Assembly (NCBI RefSeq): GCF_012910955.1
Contig: NZ_WTVQ01000020.1
Location: forward strand, 31,111 to 95,110
From: Aromatoleum diolicum
GTDB lineage: Bacteria; Pseudomonadota; Gammaproteobacteria; Burkholderiales; Rhodocyclaceae
Direction of reading: 5' to 3'
DNA: 64,000 nucleotides
Shown: positions 46,317 to 55,222 of the stretch, piece after piece
How the letters are laid out: the number at the start of each line of letters is the position of its first letter
Numbering within the stretch: position 1 is the stretch's first letter
Notes under the pieces: model-generated
What the model saw: the letters and a program-made list of their open reading frames with translations, nothing else
What the model was told of the DNA's origin: nothing
Databases searched by the model: none
Program-made: the position numbers and the translations under genes

Positions 46317-47742
46317 GTTTGATTCCTTGGTCGGAGTTGGAGTCTCGGATCGGTTGAGGTATGCCGGTAGCGTTCCTGGAAATTCCGTAAGCTTCAAATT
46401 CTTCCATCTTGCGGTACAGGCTGGATAACCCTATCCCCAGCCGTTGCGCAGCAAGACGCCGGTCGCCGCCGGTTTCATCGAGCATCCGGAAGATCACGCT
46501 GGACTCGAACTCGCGCAATTGATCGCGCAGGCAAAGCTGGGTAGCAATGGGTGTGCCATGAACAAGCGGGCGCGGCGCGTTGCGGATGATTTCCGGCGGC
46601 AGGTCGTCGACGGTGATGCAATTATCTTCCGCCAGGATGCACGCACGGTTGATGACGTTTTCCATCTGCCGCACGTTTCCGGGCCATGGGCAGGTCAGAA
46701 GGAGCCGCTCGACATCTTCCGTAACGGTCATGCACGTCTCCGCACCGTGCTGTTCGCGCGCACGGTCGAGGATGTAACGGATAAGGCTGCGAATGTCATC
46801 CTGGCGTTCGCGCAATGGGGGGATGTGGATGTGAAACATGCTGAGCCTGAAGAAGAGGTCTTCACGGAACGTGCCGTCCTTGACCATCTGACTCAGATCG
46901 CGGTTGGTAGCCGCGATGATCCGGCAATCGACGCGACGCGCCTGTTCGCTGCCGACCGCACGGATTTCCTTTTCCTCGATCGCGTGCAGCAGCTTGGTCT
47001 GCATCAGCATGGGCAGCTCGCCCACTTCATCGAGAAACAGGGTGCCAAGGTCGGCTTGCAGGAAGAGACCCTTGCGGGCCTTGTCTGCGCCAGTGAAGGC
47101 GCCCTTGGTGTGGCCGAAAAACTCCGACTCCATCAGGGTTTCGGGAATGGCGCTGCAGTTGACCGGCAGGAACAGGTGTTCGCCGCGACGACTTTGGTCA
47201 TGGATCGCGCGGGCGAGTACGCCCTTGCCGGTACCCGACTCGCCGGTGATGAGTACCGTGCTGTCGGTCGGCGCGACTTTTCCGGCGAGCCGCTCCACCG
47301 CTTGCATTGGTGCGGAGGTAAACCGAAACTTCGCGGCGTCGCCCTTGGCAAATTTGCGGAGGACGCGGTTTTCCTCGCGGAGGCCGCGGAGCGCGGCGAT
47401 CTGCTGTACGCGATGAAGCACCTCCTCGACATTGAATGGCTTGATGATGTAATCGGATGCCCCCGCGCGCAGCGCCTCGACAGCCGTTTCCATCGAAGCA
47501 AAGGCGGTGACCATGATGAAGTTGGTCTCGATGGGGGATTCCTTGATCGAGCGCATCAGGTCGACGCCATTGCCGTCAGGCATCTTGATGTCGCATAGCG
47601 CCAGATCGACGTCGCCGCGCACGAGCTTGGATGCGGCTTCGGTGCAGTTGCGGGCCTCGTCCACCGAATAACCGGCCTGCCGACACGCGTCGGCGAGAAT
47701 TTCGCGCACCGCGCGCTCGTCATCAATCACCAGTATGTGCAT
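46297..47742 (-). CDS. NtrC-family sigma54-dependent response regulator
   Basis: 481 residues: a receiver with Asp51, an AAA+ domain with GESGTGKG, GAFTGA (sigma54 contact) and GNVRQMEN, and a Fis-type helix-turn-helix near the end (RRLAAQRLGIGLSSLYRKM). It follows its kinase gene by 36 bases. It probably activates sigma54 promoters inside this redox cluster; none could be assigned with certainty. Confidence 0.93.
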   Translation of the reverse strand: MHILVIDDERAVREILADACRQAGYSVDEARNCTEAASKLVRGDVDLALCDIKMPDGNGVDLMRSIKESPIETNFIMVTAFASMETAVEALRAGASDYIIKPFNVEEVLHRVQQIAALRGLREENRVLRKFAKGDAAKFRFTSAPMQAVERLAGKVAPTDSTVLITGESGTGKGVLARAIHDQSRRGEHLFLPVNCSAIPETLMESEFFGHTKGAFTGADKARKGLFLQADLGTLFLDEVGELPMLMQTKLLHAIEEKEIRAVGSEQARRVDCRIIAATNRDLSQMVKDGTFREDLFFRLSMFHIHIPPLRERQDDIRSLIRYILDRAREQHGAETCMTVTEDVERLLLTCPWPGNVRQMENVINRACILAEDNCITVDDLPPEIIRNAPRPLVHGTPIATQLCLRDQLREFESSVIFRMLDETGGDRRLAAQRLGIGLSSLYRKMEEFEAYGISRNATGIPQPIRDSNSDQGIKHETSRN

Positions 47743-47778
47743 CGGATTCCCTTCATGTTTGAAGCCCTGCTGTGTACG

Positions 47779-49338
47779 TCAGGCGGGACTCAAGACAGCG
47801 CGCAGAGGCAAGGTGATGCGTGCGACGGTGCCCTGTCCCGGTGTGGAGTCGAGGGTCAATGAGCCTCCGGCGTCCTGAACCAGCTCCCGGCTGAGTGCCA
47901 AGCCAAGGCCTGTACCCTTGCCGGCCGGCTTGGTCGTGAAATACTCGTCGAACACTCGGTCAAGCGTTTTGGTGTCGATACCGCCGCCATTGTCGATGAT
48001 TTCGATCACTGCCTCGTGCTGACTGGCATGGGTTCTTGTGGTGATCGTACCCTGATGCTCCGCCGGCATTTCTTCCAGCGCGTCGGCGGCGTTGATCAAA
48101 AGGTTCATCAGTACCTGGGTAAGGTGGTCGCCGATCGCACGGACGGCGGGCATTTCTCCGTCCAGTTCACTGTTCAGTGTAATGCGGCGAAAACGGCGAT
48201 CGTAGCTCACGAAGGCGCAGGTGTTCCGGACCAGTTCGTTCAGGTTCAGCAGTTCGGGTTCGAGTGCCTGTGGGCGTGTGAAATCTGCAATCTGCCGCGT
48301 AATCAGCGAGATGCGTTTGGCTTGCTCGAGAATCAAGCCAGGCTGGCAGGTGGCCCCATGGTTCGGGCAGTGCTGGCTCCGCTGCACCTGGCTGATAGCG
48401 CTGGCGACACCCGTAATGGCCGCGATCGGATTGTTGATTTCGTGCGCGAGTTGGGCCGCCAGCGAGCCCACGGCGACCATTTTCTCACGGTGGAACTGCT
48501 CAAGGCGGGAGCGCTCGATGTGACGCTCTCGTTCTCGCAAGTCCTGCTGCATGCGATTGACCGCCCTCATTAGGGTGCCAAGTTCATCGTTGCGGGTGAC
48601 GGTCAGGGGAGTGTCGCGATTGCCATTCACAATATCGTGCGCGTGTGCTTCGAGTTTGCGGATGTCCCAAGTGAGCCGACTGAAGAAGATTGCGGTGGCG
48701 GCACCCAGCAGAATCAGTCCGATCACCAGCATTGCCAAGCCGCTAAGTGTAATGCGATCGTAATTTTCGCGATACTCGTCCAGCAGTTTCAGACGCTTTG
48801 CATGGGCTGTCTGCGTGATGCCATCGAGTTCAAGGATGAGTTCATTGAGCGTAGCCCGCGTTACGCCCAACGCCCCCAAGCTTGGCGATTGCGCCAAGTC
48901 GCGCACCAGTGCGTGCAGCTTTCCCGAGAGCATCAGGACCGCGGGGTGGCGGTTTTTGATGGCCTCCATCAGGGACAGGCTCGCCTCGATCTCGATCATC
49001 GAGCGGATCGCGGACGATGCCAGGTCGTCGTCGGAAAAACTCATATTCACGGCAAACAGCGTTCGAGCCATAGACGTGTTGATCTCGAGCAGTTGCGACT
49101 CGACGCGGTGTGCGTGCTCGAGTTCTTCGACAACGCGTAACAGTCCCTGTCTCTGTCCTTCGGTGGATACGCCGATCAACAGCGCGTAGCCTGTCATCAG
49201 GATGAATGCAACAATACCCTTGGCCCTGAGAGACAGGGTTTTCGGCTGTCGATTGTCTTGTGCCGGTTCGGTGAAACCGCTGCCGGTCAAGATTTCGTGA
49301 TCGGCTGTCGTTGCGTTGGCATTCATCTCGTTTCTCAT
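47779..49338 (-). CDS. Membrane sensor histidine kinase, partner of the sigma54 regulator
   Basis: 519 residues. Helices near 40-57 and 199-219 enclose a mostly helical periplasmic domain; HAMP and the H-box (QLAHEINNPIAAI, His299) follow, then an HATPase with NLLINAADAL and GTGLGLALS. In the loop between the two dimerisation helices is HC-X2-H-X3-C (H323, C324, H327, C331), unusual for this family and possibly a metal or redox switch. ATG 49338 has a GAGG ten bases upstream; 49344 and 49326 are alternatives. Confidence 0.9.
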   Translation of the reverse strand: MRNEMNANATTADHEILTGSGFTEPAQDNRQPKTLSLRAKGIVAFILMTGYALLIGVSTEGQRQGLLRVVEELEHAHRVESQLLEINTSMARTLFAVNMSFSDDDLASSAIRSMIEIEASLSLMEAIKNRHPAVLMLSGKLHALVRDLAQSPSLGALGVTRATLNELILELDGITQTAHAKRLKLLDEYRENYDRITLSGLAMLVIGLILLGAATAIFFSRLTWDIRKLEAHAHDIVNGNRDTPLTVTRNDELGTLMRAVNRMQQDLRERERHIERSRLEQFHREKMVAVGSLAAQLAHEINNPIAAITGVASAISQVQRSQHCPNHGATCQPGLILEQAKRISLITRQIADFTRPQALEPELLNLNELVRNTCAFVSYDRRFRRITLNSELDGEMPAVRAIGDHLTQVLMNLLINAADALEEMPAEHQGTITTRTHASQHEAVIEIIDNGGGIDTKTLDRVFDEYFTTKPAGKGTGLGLALSRELVQDAGGSLTLDSTPGQGTVARITLPLRAVLSPA

Positions 49339-49413
49339 GTGCATGCGCCTCGTGCGCCAACGCCGTCGGCTACACTGCGCGCATGCGTGCGCGGTGACAG
49401 GTATTTTCGCAGA

Positions 49414-49429
49414 TGGCAGGCACCTTGGC
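49414..49429 (+). promoter_or_regulatory. Weak sigma54-like (-24/-12) sequence before the Sel1 gene
   Basis: TGGCAG-GCACC-TTGGC resembles TGGCAC-N5-TTGCW with the correct GG-to-GN spacing, but the final C of the -12 GC is replaced by G. It lies in the 254-base divergent region between the kinase and the Sel1 gene and points at the latter. It may be functional because a sigma54 activator is encoded next door. Confidence 0.25.
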
Positions 49430-49592
49430 ATCCTGCCCCTTTGATGCAATATAGAGCGCTGCGTTGCGGATACGTTCGCGGGGGACTGGTCCGGTATGGA
49501 TATTGCGTCAAGCGCCGCAGGAATGGGTGCGATGCTCCGTCTCCGCGTCGTTCCATCGCACAACACAGATTTTTTCAGGGAGTGAGTCTTTC

Positions 49593-50120
49593 ATGTTGCG
49601 TCGAGTTGCATTGTGCATGATGTTGCTGACCGGAATAGCCAACGCCGCGCCACTCGACGATGCGATTCGTCAGTATGACGGTGGTCAGTATGAATCTGCG
49701 GCAAAGCAGTTCGCACCGCTTGCCGAGGCGGGCGATGCGGTTGCCCAGGAAAAGCTGAGCGTCATGTATTTCTACGGACGCGGCGTGCCCGAGGATGAAG
49801 CGCGTGCGCTGCAGTGGGCGCGCCGCAGTGCGGATCAAGGCAACCTTGACGCGATGTTCTTCATCGGCAATATGTACGTTTTCGGCGATCAGGTGCCCAA
49901 GACGGTGCCGGACCCGGATCAGGAGGCTGCGCGCTGGTATTTCGAGGCTGCGCGGCGTGGTCATGCAGAAGCCGAATATGGCTTGGGGCTCTTGTTCCTT
50001 GCCGGCAAAGGAGTTGTGCAGGATCAGGAAGAGGCGATGAAATGGATACGGATGGCTGCCGAGCACGGTCATGCCGGGGCGCGCTCCTTCCTGGGTGGCG
50101 ACCGGTCCGCCGGGCACTGA
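49593..50120 (+). CDS. Secreted Sel1-repeat protein
   Basis: 175 residues: a signal peptide ending ANAAP and Sel1 repeats (AQEKLSVMYFYGRGVP, AMFFIGNMYVFGDQ, AEYGLGLLFLAGKGV). ATG 49593 follows CAGGGAG. It heads a plus-strand unit with the helical protein, the PilJ-type protein and the multicopper oxidase. It is probably an interaction scaffold in the periplasm. Confidence 0.85.
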   Translation: MLRRVALCMMLLTGIANAAPLDDAIRQYDGGQYESAAKQFAPLAEAGDAVAQEKLSVMYFYGRGVPEDEARALQWARRSADQGNLDAMFFIGNMYVFGDQVPKTVPDPDQEAARWYFEAARRGHAEAEYGLGLLFLAGKGVVQDQEEAMKWIRMAAEHGHAGARSFLGGDRSAGH

Positions 50121-50220
50121 CGCGTCGGCATAGCTGAATTCGGGTGCCGGGTGGATGCCCGATTGTTCGCAACGCGGTGAAGTTCGCTATGATTTCCTGG
50201 CACAGGATCGGGGGAGGCCA

Positions 50221-51096
50221 ATGAGATCGCGCTGGTGTATAGGCTTGGCCGCGGCACTGCTGGTGGGGGCCGTAGCGGCCCAGACTCCCGCCGACGGTGC
50301 GGATCAGAAGCGCCGATTGATCGAGCAGAAGATCAGGCTGCTTGAAATGCTCATTAACTCGCCCGCGGCCAAGGGAGCGCCATATGGTCGGGAGGCGGAG
50401 TCAGCAACTTTGCTCGAGAAGGGGCGCACATCCATCGACGATGCGCGAAAGGCGCTCGCCGACGGGCGCTTCGATGAGGCGGCAAAGCTCCTGGACGAGG
50501 CGCTGAAGTCGGCTTCCAGTGCCTCGCGCAGGATGTCCGCGGGCGAGGGCGGCTTGTCCGAAAGCGCCCAGCGAAAGAGCCTCCAGGACCTCGGTGAGCA
50601 GGTCGAAATGTACCGTACGTCCCTTGGGGAACTCGCGACGGATCCGGAAAAGGGCGCGGCCGCACGAGCGCTGCTTGGCCGCATCGATGCTCTGCGGGCG
50701 GAGTCCGTGCAGCTGGCGACCGGCGGGCGTCTGGGCGACGCGAACAGGAAGTTGGCGGATGCCTACAAACTGGCGGTTGAAGAAATGTCGCGACTGCGTG
50801 CCGGTCAGGAGGTCGTGCTGTCCCTCAAGTTCGATACGCCGGCGGACGAATATGCGTATGAAAAAAAGCGCTTCGCCAGCAACGAGATCATGGTCGACAT
50901 GATGATTGCCGAAGGCCGCGCTGAAGGTGACAAGCGCCGGCTTGTCGACGGATTCGTCGACAACGGGCGCCGGCTTGGCTCCCAGGCCGATACCCAGGCC
51001 AGCTCCGGTCAGTATCCGGAAGCGGTAAAGCTCATGGAGCAGGCGTCCGCCCAGCTCATTCGCGCACTTCAGGCGATGGGCGTGCCGGTATTCTGA
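50221..51096 (+). CDS. Secreted helical protein of unknown family (paralogue of 55223-56152)
   Basis: 291 residues: a signal peptide ending AVAAQ, then an almost wholly helical sequence rich in Ala, Glu, Lys and Arg. I do not recognise the family. It shares with the protein at 55223-56152 a central SL(K/N)F-X4-(D/E)EY segment and a C-terminal EQ(A/S)-X3-L(I/V)(R/K)A(L/I) motif, so they are diverged paralogues in one cluster. GGGGGAGG lies about five bases before ATG 50221. It has no haem or metal motif. Confidence 0.8.
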   Translation: MRSRWCIGLAAALLVGAVAAQTPADGADQKRRLIEQKIRLLEMLINSPAAKGAPYGREAESATLLEKGRTSIDDARKALADGRFDEAAKLLDEALKSASSASRRMSAGEGGLSESAQRKSLQDLGEQVEMYRTSLGELATDPEKGAAARALLGRIDALRAESVQLATGGRLGDANRKLADAYKLAVEEMSRLRAGQEVVLSLKFDTPADEYAYEKKRFASNEIMVDMMIAEGRAEGDKRRLVDGFVDNGRRLGSQADTQASSGQYPEAVKLMEQASAQLIRALQAMGVPVF

Positions 51097-51111
51097 CGAA
51101 AGGATCGGCGA

Positions 51112-51888
51112 ATGCTAAGAAAACTAAGCGCCTTGCTCTGGGCGATGTGCCTGGCGATTGCAGTGCATGCGGCTGCGCCGGTTCTTGCGCCCGCGGCTTC
51201 GGTCAATATCGCAGGCGAGCAGCGCATGTTGTCGCAGCGTCTCGCCAAAGCCTACGCGCAACTCGGACTCAATATTGTGCCTGGAGTGGCAGGCATGCAG
51301 GTCAAGGAGTCCATCTCGCGCTTCGAAGCGAATCTGGACCTTCTGCGGCCCGGCGTTGCCAGTGTCGCCGAGGCTGCGCCGATCTATAAACGTCTTGTGC
51401 AGGAATGGTCGACGCTTCGAGCCGCGGCGGTGATCCCGGTGACGCGCGATTCAGCACTTGCGGTGTCGCAGAGGAGTCAGCGCGTTCTCGACAGCGCCGA
51501 GCAATTGACCCAAGCGCTTTCCGCGGCATCGGGTGATGTCGGACGACGTGTCGACCTCGCCGGAAGGCAGCGCATGCTATCCCAGCGGCTGGTGAAGGCC
51601 TACATGCTCCAGTCCTGGGGTGTCGACTCGCGGGAAAATCGCCATGAGATGGACGCTGCTGCGCGGGAGTTCAGCGAGGGGCTGGTGGCGTTGGCAGCGC
51701 TACCCGACAATACCGCTGAGATGCGTGTCGAGCTCGAGGAGATCGCGCTGCAGTGGGAATGGCTTCAGACCGCACTTGCAGTGGAGGGGGCGACGTCCTA
51801 TCGCCTGGTGGTTGCCGAGGCGGGCGACTCCATCCTTATCGCAGCTGACCGCCTGACTCGTTTATACGAGCAATCGGGCGTCCGTTGA
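51112..51888 (+). CDS. Stand-alone periplasmic PilJ/NarX-type sensor-domain protein
   Basis: 258 residues: a signal peptide, then two copies of a type IV pili methyl-accepting (PilJ) N-terminal motif: NIAGEQRMLSQRL (32-44) and DLAGRQRMLSQRL (148-160). These resemble the nitrate-binding P-box helix of NarX, also seen in the kinase at 26372. No membrane helix beyond the signal and no signalling domain follow, so it may be a soluble ligand-binding or periplasmic partner protein. It starts 15 bases after the helical protein gene. Confidence 0.8.
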   Translation: MLRKLSALLWAMCLAIAVHAAAPVLAPAASVNIAGEQRMLSQRLAKAYAQLGLNIVPGVAGMQVKESISRFEANLDLLRPGVASVAEAAPIYKRLVQEWSTLRAAAVIPVTRDSALAVSQRSQRVLDSAEQLTQALSAASGDVGRRVDLAGRQRMLSQRLVKAYMLQSWGVDSRENRHEMDAAAREFSEGLVALAALPDNTAEMRVELEEIALQWEWLQTALAVEGATSYRLVVAEAGDSILIAADRLTRLYEQSGVR

Positions 51889-51917
51889 GCCGCAACCTGT
51901 ACGCTGGAGATGCAAGT

Positions 51918-53339
51918 ATGAACATGTCACGCCGTGAGTTCATCAAGTCGGCTGCAGTGTCAGCAGGCGGCTTGGCGATGATGCCGGGGATGGTGTTTGC
52001 GGCGCCTGCTCGTGCCATGACTCTGCGGGCAGCTCCGTTTGAACAGGCCGTGCGCACCGGGGGCCCACGTACCAATTTCTGGGGCTTCAACGGTGGAGTT
52101 CCCGGCCCGGTGCTGAAATTCCGCAAGGGGGAATCCGTTCGTCTCGTCGTCCAGAATGCGCTTGATGTCGATTCAGCGGTTCACTGGCATGGCGTACGGG
52201 TGCCGAATGCGATGGACGGGGTGCCGCATGTCACACAGAATCCGATCAGGCCGGGGGATGAATTTGTATACGAATTCGCTCTCCCCGACTCCGGCACTTT
52301 CTGGTACCACCCTCACCAGTCGAGCTTCGAGCAGGTCCCGCGAGGGCTTTATGGCGCGTTGATCGTAGAAGAGGATGAGCCAATCGAAGTTGATCGTGAG
52401 CTGGTGTGGGTACTGTCAGACGTACGCATTGGTGACGACGGGCGCCAGACCGAGGATTTCGGGCGCATTCTTGATGTGGCTAATGATGGCCGCATCGGTA
52501 ATCAGGTGTTGCTCAACGGCAAAGCTGCGGGAGCCGAGCTCGCGATCGACGTGCGACGAGGCGAGCGCATTCGTCTGCGACTCATCAATGCCGCCGCCGC
52601 ACGCATTTTTCAGCTGGGCTTGGCTGGGCATGCGATAAACGTGATTGCCTTCGATGGTCAGGCTGTCGAACCGCATGTCGTCGAGAACCTGCAGTTGGGG
52701 CCGGGTATGCGCGCCGATCTTGTCATTGACTGCATGCAGGTGCCGGGAGGCCGCTATCTGCTGACTGACAGCCACCGCCGCAATGCCGGACCATTGGCAA
52801 CGCTGATCTACAGCGATGCGCGCCCGCTGCGCGACAAGCCACTCTCCGCTCCGATCAGGCTAGCCCCGAATCAGTTGCCGGAACCCGATCTCGCGAAAGC
52901 CACCGAGCACTACATCATGTTCCAGGGGGGGATGCGCGGGGTTCCGGTGATCGGGCTCGTCGACGGCAAACCGGCCAAGACCCATGAACTGATGGAGCGG
53001 CACGGACTGGCGTGGACGATGAACTACACGGCCCGACACGAACATTCGCTGATGCATGAACCTTTCCTGCATCTCAATCTCGGCGAGCATGTGGTGTTGC
53101 GCATGATCAACGAAACCGACTTCGTGCACCCGATGCACCTTCACGGTCATTTTTTCCGCGTGATTGCGGTCAACGGAAAGAAAGTCACCCCGCAGCCGTG
53201 GCACGATACGGTCATCATGGGGCCGCGACAAAGCGTTGATGTTGCATTCGTTGCCGACAACGCCGGGGACTGGATGTACCACTGTCACATCCTCGATCAT
53301 GCGGCTGGCGGAATGATGGGGACCATTCGGGTCGGCTAG
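51918..53339 (+). CDS. Multicopper oxidase, Tat-exported
   Basis: 473 residues with a Tat signal (SRREFIKSAAVSAGG). All copper motifs are present: HWHG (89-92), WYHPH (129-133), HPMHLHGH (404-411) and HCHILDH-X4-M (455-466) with Met466 as the type-1 axial ligand. It oxidises a substrate and reduces oxygen to water; the substrate could be a metal ion, phenol or protein partner. It lacks the long Met-rich insert of CueO. ATG 51918 opens the Tat signal, with GGAG nine bases upstream. Confidence 0.92.
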   Translation: MNMSRREFIKSAAVSAGGLAMMPGMVFAAPARAMTLRAAPFEQAVRTGGPRTNFWGFNGGVPGPVLKFRKGESVRLVVQNALDVDSAVHWHGVRVPNAMDGVPHVTQNPIRPGDEFVYEFALPDSGTFWYHPHQSSFEQVPRGLYGALIVEEDEPIEVDRELVWVLSDVRIGDDGRQTEDFGRILDVANDGRIGNQVLLNGKAAGAELAIDVRRGERIRLRLINAAAARIFQLGLAGHAINVIAFDGQAVEPHVVENLQLGPGMRADLVIDCMQVPGGRYLLTDSHRRNAGPLATLIYSDARPLRDKPLSAPIRLAPNQLPEPDLAKATEHYIMFQGGMRGVPVIGLVDGKPAKTHELMERHGLAWTMNYTARHEHSLMHEPFLHLNLGEHVVLRMINETDFVHPMHLHGHFFRVIAVNGKKVTPQPWHDTVIMGPRQSVDVAFVADNAGDWMYHCHILDHAAGGMMGTIRVG

Positions 53340-53393
53340 GGCCTGCCAACGCTTACTGCCGTAGGCTGCGGTGAGCAACGTTCCACTTGTGCT

Positions 53394-53981
53394 TTAGTGT
53401 TTTGAACGCCCGGGGGCGAGCAGGATTTGCTTGACCTCCTGCATCACGGTGTCGCTCGCCCAGTCGCGTTGTCCGAGGTGCTGCCCGAGAATGCGCCCAT
53501 CGGCGCCGACATACAGCGTCAGTGGCAAGGCCATTGCTCCGAGCGATGTCATGGCCTGGCTTGGGGATGTTGCGATCGCGATCGGTAATTTGATGCCGTA
53601 TTTGAGGGCGAACTCGCGCACCAAGTTCTGATCGTTGTCGACCGACAATGCCGTTACGCGAATACCCGACGGCTCAAGCATCTCGCTCAGCCGTTGCAGG
53701 GACGGCATTTCAGTGCGGCAAGGCGGGCACCATGTTGCCCAGATATTCACCACCGTTGGTTTGCCCACCCATTCTGCGATGCTCAGTGACGAGCCATGAA
53801 GCGTTACCATGGCGATCGCCGGGAGTGTCGCGATTGCGTCCTTGCCGGCTGCACGGGTGGCTTGCGGCAGGCTGAGCAGCAGTGTCGAGAACACCAGAGC
53901 CAGCGCGCGAATGATTTTCCCAAGTACGCTGTGGCGAATGATTTCTTGCCCGGTTTGCCTGCGGCTATGTGTGTGTCTCAT
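53394..53981 (-). CDS. TlpA-family thioredoxin-like protein (second)
   Basis: 195 residues: an N-terminal membrane anchor or signal (SVLGKIIRALALVFSTLLLSL) and a thioredoxin fold with ATWCPPCRTEMPS (C85/C88). It follows a CcmC/CcmD-like pair with a 17-base overlap of the CcmD-like gene, so it is likely to act in cytochrome maturation for this cluster. It is convergent with the multicopper oxidase. Confidence 0.87.
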   Translation of the reverse strand: MRHTHSRRQTGQEIIRHSVLGKIIRALALVFSTLLLSLPQATRAAGKDAIATLPAIAMVTLHGSSLSIAEWVGKPTVVNIWATWCPPCRTEMPSLQRLSEMLEPSGIRVTALSVDNDQNLVREFALKYGIKLPIAIATSPSQAMTSLGAMALPLTLYVGADGRILGQHLGQRDWASDTVMQEVKQILLAPGRSKH

Positions 53982-54171
53982 CGGCCGGTGGGTTCCGCGG
54001 CTTGCGATTGATACGTGTAAAGCGGCCAAGATGTTCGAGAATGGAGCGGCGGCTCAGCGCAAGTACGGCGATTTCGGTTGCAATTACGACAATTGCCACC
54101 AGGTAGGCGCTCCACACGTACAAGCCGTCGCCGCCCATGGCCCAGAACGCGCCCCAACTGCTCCAGGTCAT
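53965..54171 (-). CDS. CcmD-like small membrane protein (second copy)
   Basis: 68 residues: a WSSWGAFWAMGGDGLYVWSAY segment, one membrane helix and a basic tail, matching CcmD in layout and in the WSXXGAFWXMGG start. It overlaps the CcmC-like gene by four bases (ATGA). The E. coli-type ccm block upstream has its own CcmD at 37588. Confidence 0.75.
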   Translation of the reverse strand: MTWSSWGAFWAMGGDGLYVWSAYLVAIVVIATEIAVLALSRRSILEHLGRFTRINRKPRNPPADETHT

Positions 54172-54947
54172 GGGCGCACCTTGGCGTAGGTGGCAACCCA
54201 TTCGCTGCTGCGTTCCCGCATGAGTATCACTATTCTCAGGCGGGCCAGCGCCGCCGCCGCGGTGTATGCCAGCAGACCGATTCCCATTGCCAGCATGCCG
54301 GTAAACACGGGCGGTGTCATGTTCGCGGGCGGAGTAAGACTCAACGATACCGTTCCGTACATGGCGCTCCAGCGATAAACCGAAAAATACAGCAGAGGCA
54401 GGCCGAATACGCCGACGAGTGCCAGTACGCCGCTTGCACGGTCTGCACGCCGTGGGTCGTCGATCGCCTCCTGCAGGGCGATGAAGCCGAGGAAAAGAAA
54501 CAGGACCAGCAGTTCGGATGCGAGGCGTGCTTCCCATACCCACCAGACGCCCCAGATCGGCTTGCCCCAAAGCGAACCAGTCCATAGAGCCAGAAATGCG
54601 AACAGCGCTCCGGTGGGGGCCAGTGCGGACGCCAGCATCGAAGCGAGTCGGTGCCGCCGGACGACACCATATCCTGACGCCGCAGCCATCAAGACATAGA
54701 TCAGGACCGAAACCCACATCGACGGTGTATGGAGAAACGCGATGCGGTAGTGCTCGCCCTGGTGTGCGTCAGTCGGAGCGACGAAAAAGCCGACATACAG
54801 GCCGAAGCCGCAGAGCACTGCGGCAGCCCACGAGAACCAGGGCGTCAAACGACCCGCGAGCGCATAGCAGTGCTGCGGACAAGCGAATCCTGGCCTCGCC
54901 ACAGGGGGCGGGTCACAAATGTTTAGGGTGCTGCTGAGTGTTGGCAT
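54168..54947 (-). CDS. CcmC-like haem-handling protein (second copy)
   Basis: 259 residues with six membrane helices and a WWD-type loop reading WGVWWVWEARLAS: the terminal Asp of the WWD signature is Glu here. It resembles the CcmC at 36812 throughout but is diverged. Genes for CcmA, B, E, F, G and H are not repeated nearby, so it either supplements the first System I set or has been repurposed. ATG 54947 is preferred over an upstream ATG at 55007, which adds an unlikely N-terminus. Confidence 0.85.
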   Translation of the reverse strand: MPTLSSTLNICDPPPVARPGFACPQHCYALAGRLTPWFSWAAAVLCGFGLYVGFFVAPTDAHQGEHYRIAFLHTPSMWVSVLIYVLMAAASGYGVVRRHRLASMLASALAPTGALFAFLALWTGSLWGKPIWGVWWVWEARLASELLVLFLFLGFIALQEAIDDPRRADRASGVLALVGVFGLPLLYFSVYRWSAMYGTVSLSLTPPANMTPPVFTGMLAMGIGLLAYTAAAALARLRIVILMRERSSEWVATYAKVRP

Positions 54948-55081
54948 CTTGTTGTGCGCTTTTGGACATTGGGGTTGGTATCCACGAATAGCAATCACCA
55001 TGCCCATGTTCCGCTGGTAAGAGCTGCGATGGACGTTTGGTGTGGTGCTTTGCCAACCCGGTGTCTGCTCCGAGTCGATAT

Positions 55082-55093
55082 GCTGACGTCAGC
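55082..55093. repeat. 12-bp perfect palindrome
   Basis: GCTGACGTCAGC, a perfect palindrome in the 275-base gap upstream of the second ccmC. It may be a regulator site, or chance. A looser repeat CCTGA/TCAGG surrounds 55135-55156. Confidence 0.35.
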
Positions 55094-55222
55094 TTCAGGA
55101 ATCGTCGCGACTGGCACTGCAAAATAGAGCCTTCCTGAAATCGGGAAATCAGGGAGCGCCCCTTCTAGCTGAGCATTAGCGCGGGGAGGGGGCAGGAGCT
55201 TCCCGCCGGCTTCGCTCGTATG

